Part shown: piece after piece, positions 9,474-19,145 of the stretch | Position numbering within the stretch: the stretch's first letter is position 1 | Layout of the letters: every line of letters starts with the position of its first letter | DNA from: Acidimicrobiia bacterium | GTDB taxonomy: Bacteria > Actinomycetota > Acidimicrobiia > Spongiisociales > UBA5794 | Length of the DNA: 46,463 bases | Assembly: GCA_030066875.1 (NCBI GenBank) | Contig: JASJAS010000035.1 | Coordinates: 1-46,463, forward strand | Direction: 5' to 3' | Notes under the pieces: generated by a model | Database searches by the model: none | What the model saw: the letters and a program-made list of their open reading frames with translations, nothing else | What the model was told of the DNA's origin: nothing | Position numbers and translations under genes: made by a program

Positions 9474-9530
9474 TTGGACTCAAGTTATACCTTTCGTGTA
9501 TACTCAACCTATCCCTAGAACAACCTTGAG
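9474..9530 (+). promoter_or_regulatory. Probable dnaK operon promoter with HspR-type half-sites
   Basis: TTGGAC (9474-9479) and TATACT (9499-9504) could form a -35/-10 pair, with a long 19-nt spacer. ACTCAAG (9478-9484), ACTCAAC (9502-9508) and CTTGAG (9525-9530) are matches to half-sites of the HspR operator HAIR (CTTGAGT-N7-ACTCAAG), though no copy with the standard 7-nt spacing is present. hspR at the end of the operon makes autorepression likely. The rest of the 9356-9566 gap shows no gene. Confidence 0.45.
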
Positions 9531-9566
9531 CCCTGCTTGGGGCGTCATTCGAACAGGAGAACGGCA

Positions 9567-11393
9567 ATGGCAAGAGCGGTAGGCATCGACCTCGGGACTA
9601 CCAACTCGGTGGTAGCGGTACTCGACGGCAGCGACCCCCAAGTGGTCGCAAACGCGGAAGGGCAGCGCACCACACCCTCGGTGGTTGCGTTCGCCAAGAA
9701 CGGCGAGGTCCTAGTTGGAGAGCAGGCAAAGCGCCAGGCGATCACCAACCCCGACCGTACCGTGCGCTCCGTCAAGCGACACATGGGTACCGACTGGTCG
9801 GTCGACATCGACGGCAAGACGTACACGGCACAGGAGATTTCGGCGCGCATCCTGATGAAGCTGAAGCGGGACGCAGAGCAGTATCTCGGAGAGACCATCA
9901 CCGATGCTGTCATCACGGTTCCGGCCTACTTCGGGGATGCGCAGCGGCAAGCCACCAAAGAAGCGGGTCAAATCGCCGGACTGGAAGTCCTCCGCATCGT
10001 CAACGAACCGACCGCCGCTTCCCTCGCCTACGGGATGGACAAGAGCGACGACCACCTCATCTTGGTCTACGACCTCGGTGGCGGAACGTTCGATGTCTCG
10101 GTCCTCGAGATCGGCGAAGGCGTGTTCGAGGTCAAGTCGACCAGTGGCGATACCGGGCTCGGTGGCGACGACTGGGACGAACGGGTCATGGACTGGCTCG
10201 TCACTGAGTTCAAGAACGAGCACGGTGTCGACCTATCCGCCGACCCAATGGCCCTCACCCGTCTCAAGGAGGCGGCCGAAAAGGCGAAGATCGAACTGTC
10301 GTCGGTGTCGGAAACCGAAGTCAATCTCCCCTTCATAACGGCGACCGATGCCGGCCCGATACACATGCTCAAGACACTGACTCGCTCGGAGTTCCGCAAG
10401 CTCACCGACGACCTGGTGGAGCGCACCCGGGCCCCATTCAAAGCTGCGATCAAAGACGCCGGCATATCTGTTGATGAGATCGACCACGTCATCCTGGTCG
10501 GCGGATCGACCCGCATGCCCGCCGTCCAGGAGCTGGTGAAGGAACTTGCCGGCAAGGATCCGCATCAGGGCGTGAATCCCGACGAGGTGGTTGCTTTGGG
10601 TGCTGCGGTACAGGCGGGTGTGCTCAAGGGGGATGTCGGTGGCATCCTTCTGCTCGACGTAACACCATTGACACTCGGCGTCGAAACCGAGGGCGGGGTG
10701 TTCACGAAGATGATCGAGCGCAACACCACCATCCCAACACGGCGCAGCGAGATCTTCACCACTGCAGCGGACAATCAGCCCGAAGTCGAGATTCATGTTC
10801 TCCAGGGAGAACGGGCTATGGCGGCCGACAACAACTCGCTGGGCCGCTTCAAGCTCCCGGGAATCGCGCCCGCACCGCGCGGCGTCCCCCAGATCGAGGT
10901 CACATTCGACATCGATGCGAACGGCATCGTTTCGGTCTCGGCCAAGGATCTCGGCACCGGCAAGAGCCAGCAGGTAACCATCACCGGCGGCACCGCTCTC
11001 GCCCAGGACGAGATCGATCGCATGGTCAACGATGCCGAAGCACACGCCAACGAGGATGCTGAGCGCCGCGAGCTCGCGGAGGCCCGGAACCAGGCGGACC
11101 ACACGGCATATCAGACCGAGAAGCTGCTCGAGGAGCATGGTGACAAACTCACCGATGAGGAGAAGGCACCCATCACGGACAAGATCGCCGAACTCCGCAA
11201 GCTCCTCGAGGACGAGGCCGCTGCCGCCGACCTGAATCGGGTCCGCGAAGAGACCATGAAGGCATCACAGATCCTCGGGCAGAAGATCTACGAAGCTTCC
11301 GCCGCGGAAGCCGCAGCCACCGGCGATGTGGATGAGCCGGCCGGCGACGACGTGGTCGAGGCCGAGATTGTTGACGAAGGCGAAGAGGCATAG
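9567..11393 (+). CDS. dnaK: Chaperone DnaK (Hsp70)
   Basis: The 608-aa product is a full Hsp70: ATPase domain ([50 protein letters not shown]), the hydrophobic linker ([20 protein letters not shown]), the substrate-binding domain and a C-terminal lid ending in an acidic [11 protein letters not shown] tail. It lacks the extra ATPase-domain segment of proteobacterial DnaK, as expected for Gram-positives. Start ATG 9567 is preferred over an in-frame upstream start because it follows AGGAGA and gives [14 protein letters not shown]. The last base of its stop is the first base of the grpE GTG, so the pair is translationally coupled. Confidence 0.98.
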   Translation: MARAVGIDLGTTNSVVAVLDGSDPQVVANAEGQRTTPSVVAFAKNGEVLVGEQAKRQAITNPDRTVRSVKRHMGTDWSVDIDGKTYTAQEISARILMKLKRDAEQYLGETITDAVITVPAYFGDAQRQATKEAGQIAGLEVLRIVNEPTAASLAYGMDKSDDHLILVYDLGGGTFDVSVLEIGEGVFEVKSTSGDTGLGGDDWDERVMDWLVTEFKNEHGVDLSADPMALTRLKEAAEKAKIELSSVSETEVNLPFITATDAGPIHMLKTLTRSEFRKLTDDLVERTRAPFKAAIKDAGISVDEIDHVILVGGSTRMPAVQELVKELAGKDPHQGVNPDEVVALGAAVQAGVLKGDVGGILLLDVTPLTLGVETEGGVFTKMIERNTTIPTRRSEIFTTAADNQPEVEIHVLQGERAMAADNNSLGRFKLPGIAPAPRGVPQIEVTFDIDANGIVSVSAKDLGTGKSQQVTITGGTALAQDEIDRMVNDAEAHANEDAERRELAEARNQADHTAYQTEKLLEEHGDKLTDEEKAPITDKIAELRKLLEDEAAAADLNRVREETMKASQILGQKIYEASAAEAAATGDVDEPAGDDVVEAEIVDEGEEA

Positions 11394-12037
11394 TGAACGA
11401 GCAGACCAACCCGAACGACGGAGCGGCGGGTGGACAGATACCCGACGATCTATCTGTTCCGGAACTGACTGCCACCCATGAGGATGCGGGCGAGTTGCTG
11501 ACCCCGACACCCGAGGCCCGGGTCGAGGAGCCAAGCCCTCCCTCCATCGAGCTGCCGGACGATCCCAGCGAGGCGGTCCCGGTGCTGCTGTCTGCTCTCG
11601 GAGAGGTGCAGGTAGAGGCCGCCGGGTACTTGGACACCCTGCAACGCGTCGCCGCAGAGTTCGACAACTTCCGCAAGAGGTCGACAAGGGAACGCGAGGA
11701 AATAGTCGACAGAGCGTCGCAACGTGTCATCGAGAGACTGCTACCGACGCTCGACAGCTTCGACGCAGCCTTGTCGTACCAGGCGCAAACCGAAACGGAA
11801 GAGAAGATCATCGCCGGGATGCAGGACACACACCGCCTCTTCTTAGAGGCGCTCGCAGTCGACGGCTTCGAGCCGATCGCAGCCGACGGGGTGCCCTTTG
11901 ATCCGGCGATCCATGAAGCCGTCGCCGGTCCGGGCGGCATCGGTGACGGCGAACTGATGGTCAGAGAAATGCGTCGCGGCTATACGCTGCGGGGCCGAGT
12001 CGTCAGAGCGGCGTTGGTCGCAGTGGAGCATGCTTGA
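11393..12037 (+). CDS. grpE: GrpE nucleotide exchange factor
   Basis: This 214-aa cofactor releases ADP from DnaK. The N-terminal ~75 residues are a disordered acidic extension. Then comes the long dimer helix ([20 protein letters not shown]) and the beta-rich head ([39 protein letters not shown]), which holds the GrpE signature. It starts with GTG 11393, overlapping the dnaK stop by one base. Confidence 0.96.
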   Translation: MNEQTNPNDGAAGGQIPDDLSVPELTATHEDAGELLTPTPEARVEEPSPPSIELPDDPSEAVPVLLSALGEVQVEAAGYLDTLQRVAAEFDNFRKRSTREREEIVDRASQRVIERLLPTLDSFDAALSYQAQTETEEKIIAGMQDTHRLFLEALAVDGFEPIAADGVPFDPAIHEAVAGPGGIGDGELMVREMRRGYTLRGRVVRAALVAVEHA

Positions 12038-12945
12038 AGACGATGCGTAAAGAGTGGCTCGAAACGGATTACTACGCCATCCTCGGCGTAGATTCCAACG
12101 CGTCCTCTAAAGACATCAAGCAGGCCTACCGGAAGCTAGCCCAGAAGTATCACCCCGACACCAACAAGGGCGATCCCGTCGCCGAGAACCGGTTCAAAGA
12201 GGTCAACGAGGCGTACGAAGTCATCGGCGACCCGGAAACCCGCAAGGAGTACGACCACGCCAGACAGATGGGCTACTTCGTCGGTGGGCCCGGTGGCGCG
12301 CAGCAGTACGTGCGGGTAGAAGACCTCATGGGTGGCGGCCGGGGGTCGCCGTTCGACCTGCTCGGCGGTCTTGGCGACCTCTTTGGGCGCCAGGGAGTCG
12401 TGCGAGCGCGAGACGGCGACGACCTCAGTGCCGAAATGCATCTGAGTTTCCACGACGCCATCTCCGGGACGACTCGACAGATCACCGTCTCCGGTCAGAC
12501 GGTAAAGGTCAAGATTCCCAAGGGCGTAGCCGACGGCGCTCGCATCCGGGTTCGCGGCAAGGGTGGACCCGGCCGCAACGGTGGCGCCGCCGGCGACCTT
12601 TATGTAACGGTCCACGTTGCAGAGCACCCGGTGTTCGGCCGGCGCGGCAAGCACCTCACGCTGAGTGTGCCGATCACGTTCGTAGAAGCGGCGCTCGGAG
12701 CCGAGATCGATGTACCGACGCTCGACGGCAAGGTCCGTCTCAAGATCCCCGCCGGGACCCAGAGTGGCAAGACCCTGCGGGTTCGCGGCCACGGCGTGGA
12801 GGATGCCAAAGGGACTCGCGGCGACTTGCTGGTGACCGTAACCGTCAGCGTGCCGGAGAAGCTGACCGAGGAGGGCAAAGAACTGCTGCAGCGCTTCCGG
12901 CTCCAGAACCCAGACGCCAACCCACGATCGCACCTGGGGGTGTGA
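12034..12945 (+). CDS. dnaJ: DnaJ/CbpA-type co-chaperone without zinc finger
   Basis: The 303-aa protein has a J domain (residues ~12-75, [20 protein letters not shown], with HPD in KYHPDTNKG), a Gly-rich stretch (~85-125) and the two C-terminal beta domains ([39 protein letters not shown]). It has no cysteine at all, so the CxxCxGxG zinc-finger module of class I DnaJ is missing and it is class II (CbpA-like). In other actinobacteria this operon position usually holds a zinc-finger DnaJ (recalled). The start is TTG 12034, with GGAG 5 nt upstream and overlapping the grpE stop, or ATG 12043, giving [11 protein letters not shown]. Confidence 0.93.
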   Translation: MKTMRKEWLETDYYAILGVDSNASSKDIKQAYRKLAQKYHPDTNKGDPVAENRFKEVNEAYEVIGDPETRKEYDHARQMGYFVGGPGGAQQYVRVEDLMGGGRGSPFDLLGGLGDLFGRQGVVRARDGDDLSAEMHLSFHDAISGTTRQITVSGQTVKVKIPKGVADGARIRVRGKGGPGRNGGAAGDLYVTVHVAEHPVFGRRGKHLTLSVPITFVEAALGAEIDVPTLDGKVRLKIPAGTQSGKTLRVRGHGVEDAKGTRGDLLVTVTVSVPEKLTEEGKELLQRFRLQNPDANPRSHLGV

Positions 12946-13352
12946 CCATGACAAAGAGAAGCAATGCCGTGTACATCATCTCGGTCGCAGCCGAGTTGGC
13001 AGGTGTGCACCCCCAGACGCTCCGTATCTATGAGCGAAAAGGTCTCATCGAGCCGTTCCGAACTCCCGGCGGGACGAGACGGTATTCCGACGAAGACCTG
13101 GAGCGGCTCGGACTGATTCAGGAACTGACCGCCGAGGGGGTCAACCTCGAAGGGGTGCGCCAGATACTCGATCTGCAATCTGAGAACAACCGGCTGCGCG
13201 CTCAGGTAGATCGGCTCCGCAGGCTCCTGGGCGAAGCCCAGTCGCGCACCGGAGCCGATGGCCCGCGCGGCGCAACGGTCTTCGAGGTGAACCTGGGACG
13301 CCGCCGCAACCTCCCGGACATCCGGCGCGAGGACCCGTACGGCGAGGTGTAG
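12942..13352 (+). CDS. hspR: HspR, MerR-family heat-shock repressor
   Basis: The 136-aa protein opens with a MerR winged-helix domain ([39 protein letters not shown]), followed by a coiled coil ([17 protein letters not shown]) and a basic tail. These are hallmarks of HspR, which represses the dnaK operon and often clpB by binding HAIR sites, with DnaK as co-repressor. It begins with GTG 12942, overlapping the dnaJ stop (GTGA); ATG 12948 is an alternative. The last codons are tandemly duplicated beyond the stop (see the repeat at 13335-13370). Confidence 0.95.
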   Translation: MTMTKRSNAVYIISVAAELAGVHPQTLRIYERKGLIEPFRTPGGTRRYSDEDLERLGLIQELTAEGVNLEGVRQILDLQSENNRLRAQVDRLRRLLGEAQSRTGADGPRGATVFEVNLGRRRNLPDIRREDPYGEV

Positions 13353-13370
13353 CCGTACGGCGAGGCATAG
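13335..13370 (+). repeat. 18-bp tandem duplication of the hspR 3' end; possible hairpin
   Basis: CCGTACGGCGAGGTGTAG (13335-13352) is followed at once by CCGTACGGCGAGGCATAG, two bases different. Each copy encodes Pro-Tyr-Gly-Glu-Val/Ala-stop, so the stop codon is duplicated. CCGTACGG is itself palindromic, so the two copies can also pair as an 8-bp stem with a 10-nt loop, a possible weak terminator or 3' stabiliser of the dnaK operon. Confidence 0.75.
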
Positions 13371-13398
13371 CCATCAAGCCAAGGCGCGGCCGGTCGAT

Positions 13399-14043
13399 CT
13401 AGGCAATGAAGGTTTCGCCGTCGTTCTGCTGGATGACGAAGGCTGCCACCAATGTCGGGCGGTTGTCCCAGCTCTCCAATGCAGCGCGGATCTGAGCATT
13501 CGCCGCCGCACAGCGCACCCCCCAATCCAGACCACCGGGGGACGTAATGGCCACCGCCAGCTCCGGTCGTGGAATGAGCACCGCTCCCTCGAGATCAAAA
13601 CCGTCCATCGTGACCACTGCAAGACCAAGCTCGTCACAGCGAGCCACCAGGGCGAGCGCGGTCTCCTTGTCAAAGAAGCCTTCGCCGTCATCGGCGCGAT
13701 ACACGACCTTGTCATCGAACTCATCGGTTAACACTCGGGTAAAGGGATTCTCCTCGTCCCACGCCCCTTCCGGCGCAGCCGCGTTGAGGGCACTCAAGAA
13801 GGCATCACCTTCGGCCTCGAGCATGTCCGCCGGCATGACTATCTGTACCGCAAGCTCGAGTACCCGAAACAGGTCTTCTATCGCGATGTCGTGTACGTCG
13901 CCGGCGTTGTCGGGATAGATCTGGACGATGGCTTCTTCCCCGTCCCAGAAGACCATCCCCACAAAGTCATCTTCCCGCCACAGCTCGACGATCGGCTCAT
14001 CAAAGTCGGGGCGTTCGGTTTCTACGATTCGTAGCGGAAGCAT
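13399..14043 (-). CDS. Conserved-looking hypothetical protein, cytosolic and acidic
   Basis: I do not recognise this 214-aa protein. It is rich in Asp, Glu and hydrophobics, and has no signal peptide or membrane segment. The N-terminal part (VELWREDDFVGMVFWDGEEA, then IVQIYPDNAGDVHDIAIEDL) reads like a compact beta-strand domain followed by a helix. The middle (VVYRADDGEGFFDKETALALV) and C-terminal half look folded. It is read from ATG 14043, divergent from the P-loop-like gene at 14137. High-GC codon use matches the neighbours, so it is probably a real gene. Confidence 0.65.
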   Translation of the reverse strand: MLPLRIVETERPDFDEPIVELWREDDFVGMVFWDGEEAIVQIYPDNAGDVHDIAIEDLFRVLELAVQIVMPADMLEAEGDAFLSALNAAAPEGAWDEENPFTRVLTDEFDDKVVYRADDGEGFFDKETALALVARCDELGLAVVTMDGFDLEGAVLIPRPELAVAITSPGGLDWGVRCAAANAQIRAALESWDNRPTLVAAFVIQQNDGETFIA

Positions 14044-14136
14044 GTGCTGACGTTAACCGATGGTCGGACCAGGTGACTGGCCCACGAGTGGGTAGGCGAG
14101 ATCTCGCTTCGGTAGGTGGAAGGTAGGGTTGAGCGG

Positions 14137-15099
14137 ATGACACTCGACATACTGCTCCTGCTTGCCCTCCCCGCGTCGGGCAAGTCGGAGTTGCGCCGCT
14201 ACATTGCCTCTCTCGACCCGGTCGCGGCGCGTGACGATCTGAACTTCGGCCCGACGACGCAGCTGGACGACTATCCGTACGTCCACATGATGCGCCGCAT
14301 CGCAGCAGAAGTAGCAGCAGCCGGCGAGCCACCCGTCTTCTTCTCCTCGCCCGACGAACCGTTCCTCGATTCCGGTGACTGGGGGACGCTCACTCAGCTG
14401 CTCAACCTCGACTTCGCAGACCTGAGAGACCCCCCAGAAGCGCCCACAGTCGGCGGCGCTTCTTCCTGGCTACTAGATCGCATCGACCAAGCCCGGGAGG
14501 AAGCCGGGCTGGAGCCGCTGCTGGGACGGCTCGGAGCCATGACGCAAAAGAGACTCCACAGCTCGTTGGAGGCCGAAGCGAGGGAGCTGTTCGACAAGAA
14601 GCGGGACGCCATACCAGCCGATCTCGAGGAGATGACGGTGGTCATCGAGTTCGCTCGCGGCGGACCGGAAGGATCGAGGATGCCGCTGGAGGCACCCTAC
14701 GGATACCGCTACTCGCTGGCGCAGCTAGACGACGACATCCTGGAAAGGGCCTCGATCCTCTACGTGTGGGTCGAACCCGAAGAGAGCCGGCGCAAGAACG
14801 TCGAGCGAGCCACTCCCGGCGCGGAAGGCGACGCCTCGATCCTCCACCACGGGGTCCCGGAGGCGGTGATGCGCCGCGAATACGGTACCGACGACCTGAT
14901 GTGGTTGCTGGCGGAAGGTGGCGGAAGCGTCGTCTATGTCGAGAAGAACGAGAGGCACTTTGCCCTGCCGACCGGTGTGTTCGACAACCGAGAAGACCTG
15001 ACGTCGTTCTTGCGGGCCCCTGAGGAGGAGTGGTCCCCGTTCAAGTTGCGTCAGCTCCATCGTGAGCTAGTCAACGCTACCGCCGGACTTCGCACCTAG
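14137..15099 (+). CDS. P-loop NTPase-like protein of unknown function
   Basis: The 320-aa product begins MTLDILLLLALPASGKSELR, a beta strand followed by a Walker A-like loop (ALPASGKS). This suggests a kinase-like or AAA-type nucleotide-binding fold. Later segments include VVIEFARGGPEGSRMPLEAP and ILYVWVEPEESRRKN, a plausible core strand followed by basic residues. No Walker B stands out with certainty. There is no signal peptide or membrane helix. An upstream GTG (14116) would add seven residues, but ATG 14137 puts the strand at the very N-terminus as usual for P-loop proteins. The substrate is unknown; the NTPase call is inference from one motif. Confidence 0.65.
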   Translation: MTLDILLLLALPASGKSELRRYIASLDPVAARDDLNFGPTTQLDDYPYVHMMRRIAAEVAAAGEPPVFFSSPDEPFLDSGDWGTLTQLLNLDFADLRDPPEAPTVGGASSWLLDRIDQAREEAGLEPLLGRLGAMTQKRLHSSLEAEARELFDKKRDAIPADLEEMTVVIEFARGGPEGSRMPLEAPYGYRYSLAQLDDDILERASILYVWVEPEESRRKNVERATPGAEGDASILHHGVPEAVMRREYGTDDLMWLLAEGGGSVVYVEKNERHFALPTGVFDNREDLTSFLRAPEEEWSPFKLRQLHRELVNATAGLRT

Positions 15100-15377
15100 G
15101 AAACGGCGACACCCTTCCAGAAGGCCACCCGATCTTTGATGTCGGCAGCTGCCGGCTTGGGGTCTGCGTAGTACCAGGCGGCTCCCGAATTGACGTCACC
15201 GTCGACAACGATGTCGTAGTAGCTGGCCATCCCCTTCCAGGGGCAACGGGTGCGCCGGCTGCTCGCTACAAAGTGCTCGACAACGATGCTGTCAGGTGGG
15301 AAGTAGTGATTGCCTTCGACAACGACCGTGTCATCGCTCTCGGCTAGAACCGCTCCCCTCCAAGTTGCTATCGGCAC
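15096..15377 (-). CDS. DUF427 domain protein
   Basis: The ~93-aa product matches the DUF427 pattern: TWRGAVLAESDDTVVVEGNH, then PPDSIVVEHFVASSRRTRCP, WKGMASYYDIVVDG, AAWYYADPKPAAADIKDRVA and FWKGVAVS. The function of this small beta-rich family is unknown. GTG 15377 (M-PIATWRG) gives the family's usual N-terminus and lies just after GGAGG; ATG 15428 is an alternative. Longer readings reach into the mscL terminator and are rejected. It is third in a minus-strand run after an ICMT-like gene and mscL. Its C-terminus overlaps the end of the convergent P-loop gene by 4 nt. Confidence 0.85.
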   Translation of the reverse strand: MPIATWRGAVLAESDDTVVVEGNHYFPPDSIVVEHFVASSRRTRCPWKGMASYYDIVVDGDVNSGAAWYYADPKPAAADIKDRVAFWKGVAVS

Positions 15378-15441
15378 CAAACCTCCGTCCTGGCTTCGTC
15401 GTAGAACACCTGATCGCGGCAGTTTCATTCCCGCACAAGCA

Positions 15442-15467
15442 GAGAGGGACCACATTGGGTCCCTCTC
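15442..15467 (-). terminator. Hairpin behind mscL
   Basis: GAGAGGGACC and GGTCCCTCTC form a perfect 10-bp stem around a 6-nt loop, 20 nt after the mscL stop. No clear U-run follows on the minus strand, so it may be a partial terminator ahead of the DUF427 gene. Confidence 0.7.
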
Positions 15468-15486
15468 CAGAGTGCACTGCCGAGTC

Positions 15487-15876
15487 CTACTTGCGCAACA
15501 GGTCCCGAATGTCGGTGAGCAGTTTGACATCTTCGGACGGCTCCGCTGGAGCCTCCTCCTCCTCCTCAGCCTGCTTCTTGTCTTGATAGGCCTTGTAGGG
15601 CTTGACGATGAAGAAGAAGACACCGAGCGCCACCGCCAGGAACTTCACGGCTGCCGTTATGAACGATCCGTAGAGAATCACTGAGTCGTTGATCGTCCAG
15701 GTCAGATTGTCGAAAGTGGGTTCTCCAAAGATGATCCCCACGATCGGCATGACCACGAACTCCACGAGGGCCGCCACCACCGCGCCAAACGCCGCCGCCA
15801 TGACAAAGGCGACTGCCAGAGCGACGATGTCCCCGCTGAATGCAAAGTCCTTGAACTCCTGATAGAGCTTCTTCAC
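15487..15876 (-). CDS. mscL: Large-conductance mechanosensitive channel MscL
   Basis: The 129-aa product is the normal MscL length. It has the N-terminal helix (KKLYQEFKDFAFSGDIVALA), TM1 (AVAFVMAAAFGAVVAALVEF), a periplasmic loop, TM2 (FITAAVKFLAVALGVFFFIV) and a charged cytoplasmic helix (KLLTDIRDLLRK). It opens under membrane tension to release solutes on osmotic downshock. GTG 15876 is chosen because AGGAG lies 6 nt before it; upstream in-frame extension has no family similarity. Confidence 0.96.
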   Translation of the reverse strand: MKKLYQEFKDFAFSGDIVALAVAFVMAAAFGAVVAALVEFVVMPIVGIIFGEPTFDNLTWTINDSVILYGSFITAAVKFLAVALGVFFFIVKPYKAYQDKKQAEEEEEAPAEPSEDVKLLTDIRDLLRK

Positions 15877-15970
15877 TACCCACTCCTTGTTGGTCGACGG
15901 GCCAAATGTACTCCGCAGTAGGACACGCCAACCAGCAGGAAGGTTCCGACAGTTCTGCCTCGCTGGCTCG

Positions 15971-16441
15971 CTAGAGAATCCAGGGGAGAAACCGGTGCCT
16001 GACGCGCTCGCTGTAACCGGCGTATTCAGGGAACCGCGCAACCAACAGCGCTTCTTCATGATTGGTCTTGGCGTAGAAGAAAGGGATCAGCAGCAGCGAC
16101 AAGACGCCTGCCGCAACGTTGCCGCCCCGCAGCGAGAGCCCCAGGAAACCGAGGATGACTCCGCCGTAGATGGGGTGACGGACCAGGGCAAAGGGACCGC
16201 GGTCCATGAGCACCGCACCGTCGACCGGTGCGGGAAGTGGTGTGATCTTCGCCCTGATCGTCCAGGCACCCGTACCGGCCAGCAACACCGCCGCCACAAT
16301 CAATGCCCAACCCGCCAAGCGGAGTGCCGCACCCGGCGTCCGGTTACCGGTAAGGGCCACCACTATCAGCGCAAAGAGCAAGAATTGGGCGATCACCCAC
16401 CAGCCACCCCGGGAAGAGAACCCGTGAAACTTGATAGTCAT
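15971..16441 (-). CDS. ICMT/PEMT-like membrane methyltransferase family protein
   Basis: This 156-aa integral membrane protein has about four hydrophobic segments. The C-terminal half carries the isoprenylcysteine carboxyl methyltransferase/phospholipid methyltransferase signature: [20 protein letters not shown] and [20 protein letters not shown] ending RFLPWI. The His-Pro and paired Glu residues bind S-adenosylmethionine in the family. Bacterial members act on small lipids or remain uncharacterised; the substrate here is unknown. It is first in the run with mscL and DUF427, divergent from clpB with a shared upstream region. Confidence 0.85.
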   Translation of the reverse strand: MTIKFHGFSSRGGWWVIAQFLLFALIVVALTGNRTPGAALRLAGWALIVAAVLLAGTGAWTIRAKITPLPAPVDGAVLMDRGPFALVRHPIYGGVILGFLGLSLRGGNVAAGVLSLLLIPFFYAKTNHEEALLVARFPEYAGYSERVRHRFLPWIL

Positions 16442-16474
16442 ACACTTAGATTTCTTGTGTGAGTGTGCTAGGAT
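16442..16474 (+). promoter_or_regulatory. Possible clpB promoter, extended -10, with inverted repeat
   Basis: TGCTAGGAT (16466-16474) is a good extended -10, about 40 nt before the clpB ATG; TTAGAT at 16446 is a poor -35 at 17 nt. ACACT (16442-16446) and AGTGT (16462-16466) form a short inverted repeat around the spacer that could be an operator. A standard HAIR site is not present. Confidence 0.35.
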
Positions 16475-16514
16475 TCGAAGCGAACGACACCAACCTAGCG
16501 GGGTTCATTCTTCC

Positions 16515-19091
16515 ATGGACATCAACGCCCTAACCCAGAAGAGCCAGCAGGCCGTACTCGGCGCTCGGGAGAGCGCCGCCCGACGCAACCACCAAGCGGT
16601 GCATCCGCTGCATTTGCTCGATGCGATGCTCGGCCAGACCGACACAATCCTCTACCCCCTGCTCGGGCACCTCAACGTCAACCCGGCTGCACTGCGCAAC
16701 CCAGTCGAGACCGACCTGAATCGAATCCCCCAGGTCTACGGGGATGCCGGTGAGCTCGCTTTCGACCCCGCCACCCTGACCATTCTCAACACTGCAGATT
16801 CGATCAAGACCGGCATGGAGGACCAGTACGTCTCCATCGAGCACCTCTTGCTGGCACTGGCTACCGCGGACGGTGAGGTCGGGAGCATATTGCGAGATGC
16901 GGGGCTGACCCGCGACGCCATCATGGCCGCGCTCGAAGCGGTGCGGGGCGCCCAGCGGGTCACCAGCCAGAATCCGGAAGACACCCTCGCTCCTCTCGAG
17001 AAGTTCGGTCGCGACCTGGTGAAGCTCGCGGCCGACGGCAAGCTCGACCCGGTCATCGGCCGCGACGAAGAGATTCGACGTGTCATACAGGTGCTGAGCC
17101 GGCGCACCAAGAACAACCCGGTTCTGATCGGCGAACCGGGGGTCGGCAAGACCGCGATTGCCGAGGGATTAGCGCAACGGATCGTCGACGGCGACGTACC
17201 CGAGGGCTTGAAGGACAAGCGCATCGTCGCGCTCGACCTCGGAGCCATGGTCGCCGGTGCCAAATATCGCGGCGAGTTCGAAGAGCGCCTCAAGGCGACA
17301 CTCGACGAGATCAAGGCAGCTGAAGGTGGCGTGGTCACGTTCATCGACGAGATGCACACCATCGTCGGCGCCGGAGCCGCCGAGGGGGCCATGGACGCAT
17401 CAAACATGCTCAAACCCATGCTGGCCCGAGGTGAGCTCCACATGATCGGGGCAACAACCCTCGACGAGTATCGCAAGCACATCGAGAAGGACGCGGCTCT
17501 GGAACGACGCTTTGCTCCAGTCATCGTCGACCCGCCGAGCGCAGAGGATACGATCGGCATTCTGCGGGGTTTGAAGGAACGCTACGAGGTGCATCACGGC
17601 GTACGGATCACCGACTCTGCCCTGGTCGCTGCGGCGGTTCTGTCCGATCGCTACATAACTGCTCGCCACCTTCCGGACAAGGCTATCGACCTGATCGACG
17701 AAGCGGGGTCCAGACTCCGCATCGAAATCGACTCAATGCCGGAAGAGATAGATGAGCTGGAGCGGCGGAGACGCCAGCTGGAAGTCGAGCGCAACGCTCT
17801 CGCCAGGGAAGAGGATGAGGCGTCGGCAACGAGGTTGCGTGGCATCGAGGAGGAGCTGGCGGGCCTGGGCGAGGAGCTCGACCGGCTGACCGCCCACTGG
17901 CAGCTCGAGAAGGATGCCATCGACGCGATCCAGACCATCAAGCAAGACATCGAAGAGGCTCGCGCCCAAGCGGAGCGCACCGAGCGCGGCGGCGACCTGC
18001 AAGCCGCGGCTGAGCTGCGCTACGGAAAGCTGCCCGAGCTCGAGCGATCGCTCGAAAGCCGCCAGGATGAACTCGCCAAGCTGCAGGCTGATCTGAAGAT
18101 GCTGAAGGAGGAGGTCGACGAGGAGGACGTTGCCCAGGTAGTCAGCCGTTGGACCGGAATCCCGGTGAGCCGACTCATGGAGGGCGAGGTCGAGAAGCTC
18201 ATCCGGCTCGAAGACCACCTCCACGAGCGGGTTGTCGGCCAAGACGAGGCGGTATCGGTTGTTTCCAACGCGATCCGCCGGGGGCGGGCCGGCCTATCGG
18301 ATCCCCACCGCCCGATCGGATCATTCATCTTCCTCGGTCCGACCGGCGTTGGTAAGACCGAGTTGGCACGTGCGCTGGCCGAATTCCTCTTCGACGATGA
18401 ACGGGCCATGGTTCGCATCGACATGTCGGAGTACATGGAGAGGCATTCCGTGAGCCGGTTGATCGGTGCACCTCCCGGCTACGTGGGCTACGACGAGGGC
18501 GGCCAGTTGACCGAGGCCGTGCGCCGTCGCCCCTATGCGGTCATCCTGCTCGACGAGGTGGAGAAAGCGCACCCGGATGTCTTCAACACGCTGCTGCAGT
18601 TGATGGACGATGGACGGCTCACCGACGGCCAGGGTCACACTGTCGACTTCACCAACGCAGTGCTGATCATGACATCGAACCTGGGCTCGGAGTTCATCGA
18701 CCCGGATCTGCCCCATGAGACTGTGGAAGAACGAGTGATGAACGTGGTTCGCGGTCACTTCCGGCCCGAGTTCCTCAACCGGGTTGACGACATCGTCGTG
18801 TTCTCCCGACTCTCCAAGGACGACTTGCGTCGAATCGTCGACATCCAGTTCGCCACCTTGGGCCAGCGCCTCGCCGCCCGCCGTATCGAGCTGCAACTGA
18901 CCGACGAAGCTGCCACCTGGCTGTCGGAACATGGCTACGACCCCAGCTTTGGGGCTCGCCCGCTGAAGCGGCTGATGCAGAAGGAAATCGCCGACAGGCT
19001 GGCCCTGCAACTACTCGAGGGGCGCTTCTCCGACGGAGACAGGGTCGAGGTCGTGGTTGCGGGCGAAGCATTGGCCTTCATCCCGGGCTGA
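16515..19091 (+). CDS. clpB: ClpB disaggregase (Hsp100)
   Basis: The 858-aa product is a complete ClpB. It has the Clp N domain (residues ~1-150, [20 protein letters not shown]), AAA1 with Walker A GEPGVGKT near residue 204 and Walker [10 protein letters not shown], the middle coiled-coil M domain (~400-530, marking ClpB rather than ClpA), and AAA2 with GPTGVGKT near residue 607 and [15 protein letters not shown]. It works with DnaK to pull proteins out of aggregates. Start ATG 16515 gives the canonical N-terminus; the in-frame upstream extension reads through the promoter. It lies 3.2 kb from the dnaK operon. Confidence 0.98.
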   Translation: MDINALTQKSQQAVLGARESAARRNHQAVHPLHLLDAMLGQTDTILYPLLGHLNVNPAALRNPVETDLNRIPQVYGDAGELAFDPATLTILNTADSIKTGMEDQYVSIEHLLLALATADGEVGSILRDAGLTRDAIMAALEAVRGAQRVTSQNPEDTLAPLEKFGRDLVKLAADGKLDPVIGRDEEIRRVIQVLSRRTKNNPVLIGEPGVGKTAIAEGLAQRIVDGDVPEGLKDKRIVALDLGAMVAGAKYRGEFEERLKATLDEIKAAEGGVVTFIDEMHTIVGAGAAEGAMDASNMLKPMLARGELHMIGATTLDEYRKHIEKDAALERRFAPVIVDPPSAEDTIGILRGLKERYEVHHGVRITDSALVAAAVLSDRYITARHLPDKAIDLIDEAGSRLRIEIDSMPEEIDELERRRRQLEVERNALAREEDEASATRLRGIEEELAGLGEELDRLTAHWQLEKDAIDAIQTIKQDIEEARAQAERTERGGDLQAAAELRYGKLPELERSLESRQDELAKLQADLKMLKEEVDEEDVAQVVSRWTGIPVSRLMEGEVEKLIRLEDHLHERVVGQDEAVSVVSNAIRRGRAGLSDPHRPIGSFIFLGPTGVGKTELARALAEFLFDDERAMVRIDMSEYMERHSVSRLIGAPPGYVGYDEGGQLTEAVRRRPYAVILLDEVEKAHPDVFNTLLQLMDDGRLTDGQGHTVDFTNAVLIMTSNLGSEFIDPDLPHETVEERVMNVVRGHFRPEFLNRVDDIVVFSRLSKDDLRRIVDIQFATLGQRLAARRIELQLTDEAATWLSEHGYDPSFGARPLKRLMQKEIADRLALQLLEGRFSDGDRVEVVVAGEALAFIPG

Positions 19092-19145
19092 TCCGCACCC
19101 GACCGGGAGGACGTCCTCGGGTAGCTACCCCACTAGTGTGCGGGG

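Noticed and set aside
9421-9566. CIRCE element or a textbook HAIR site before dnaK
   Set aside because: No TTAGCACTC-N9-GAGTGCTAA and no CTTGAGT-N7-ACTCAAG with correct spacing; only scattered half-sites.
15378-15623. N-terminal extension of the DUF427 gene
   Set aside because: It reads through the mscL terminator and mscL coding region and is Ser/Arg junk.
15487-16059. Extended start of mscL at 16059
   Set aside because: The upstream part has no MscL similarity, while GTG 15876 has a good ribosome site and fits the family length.
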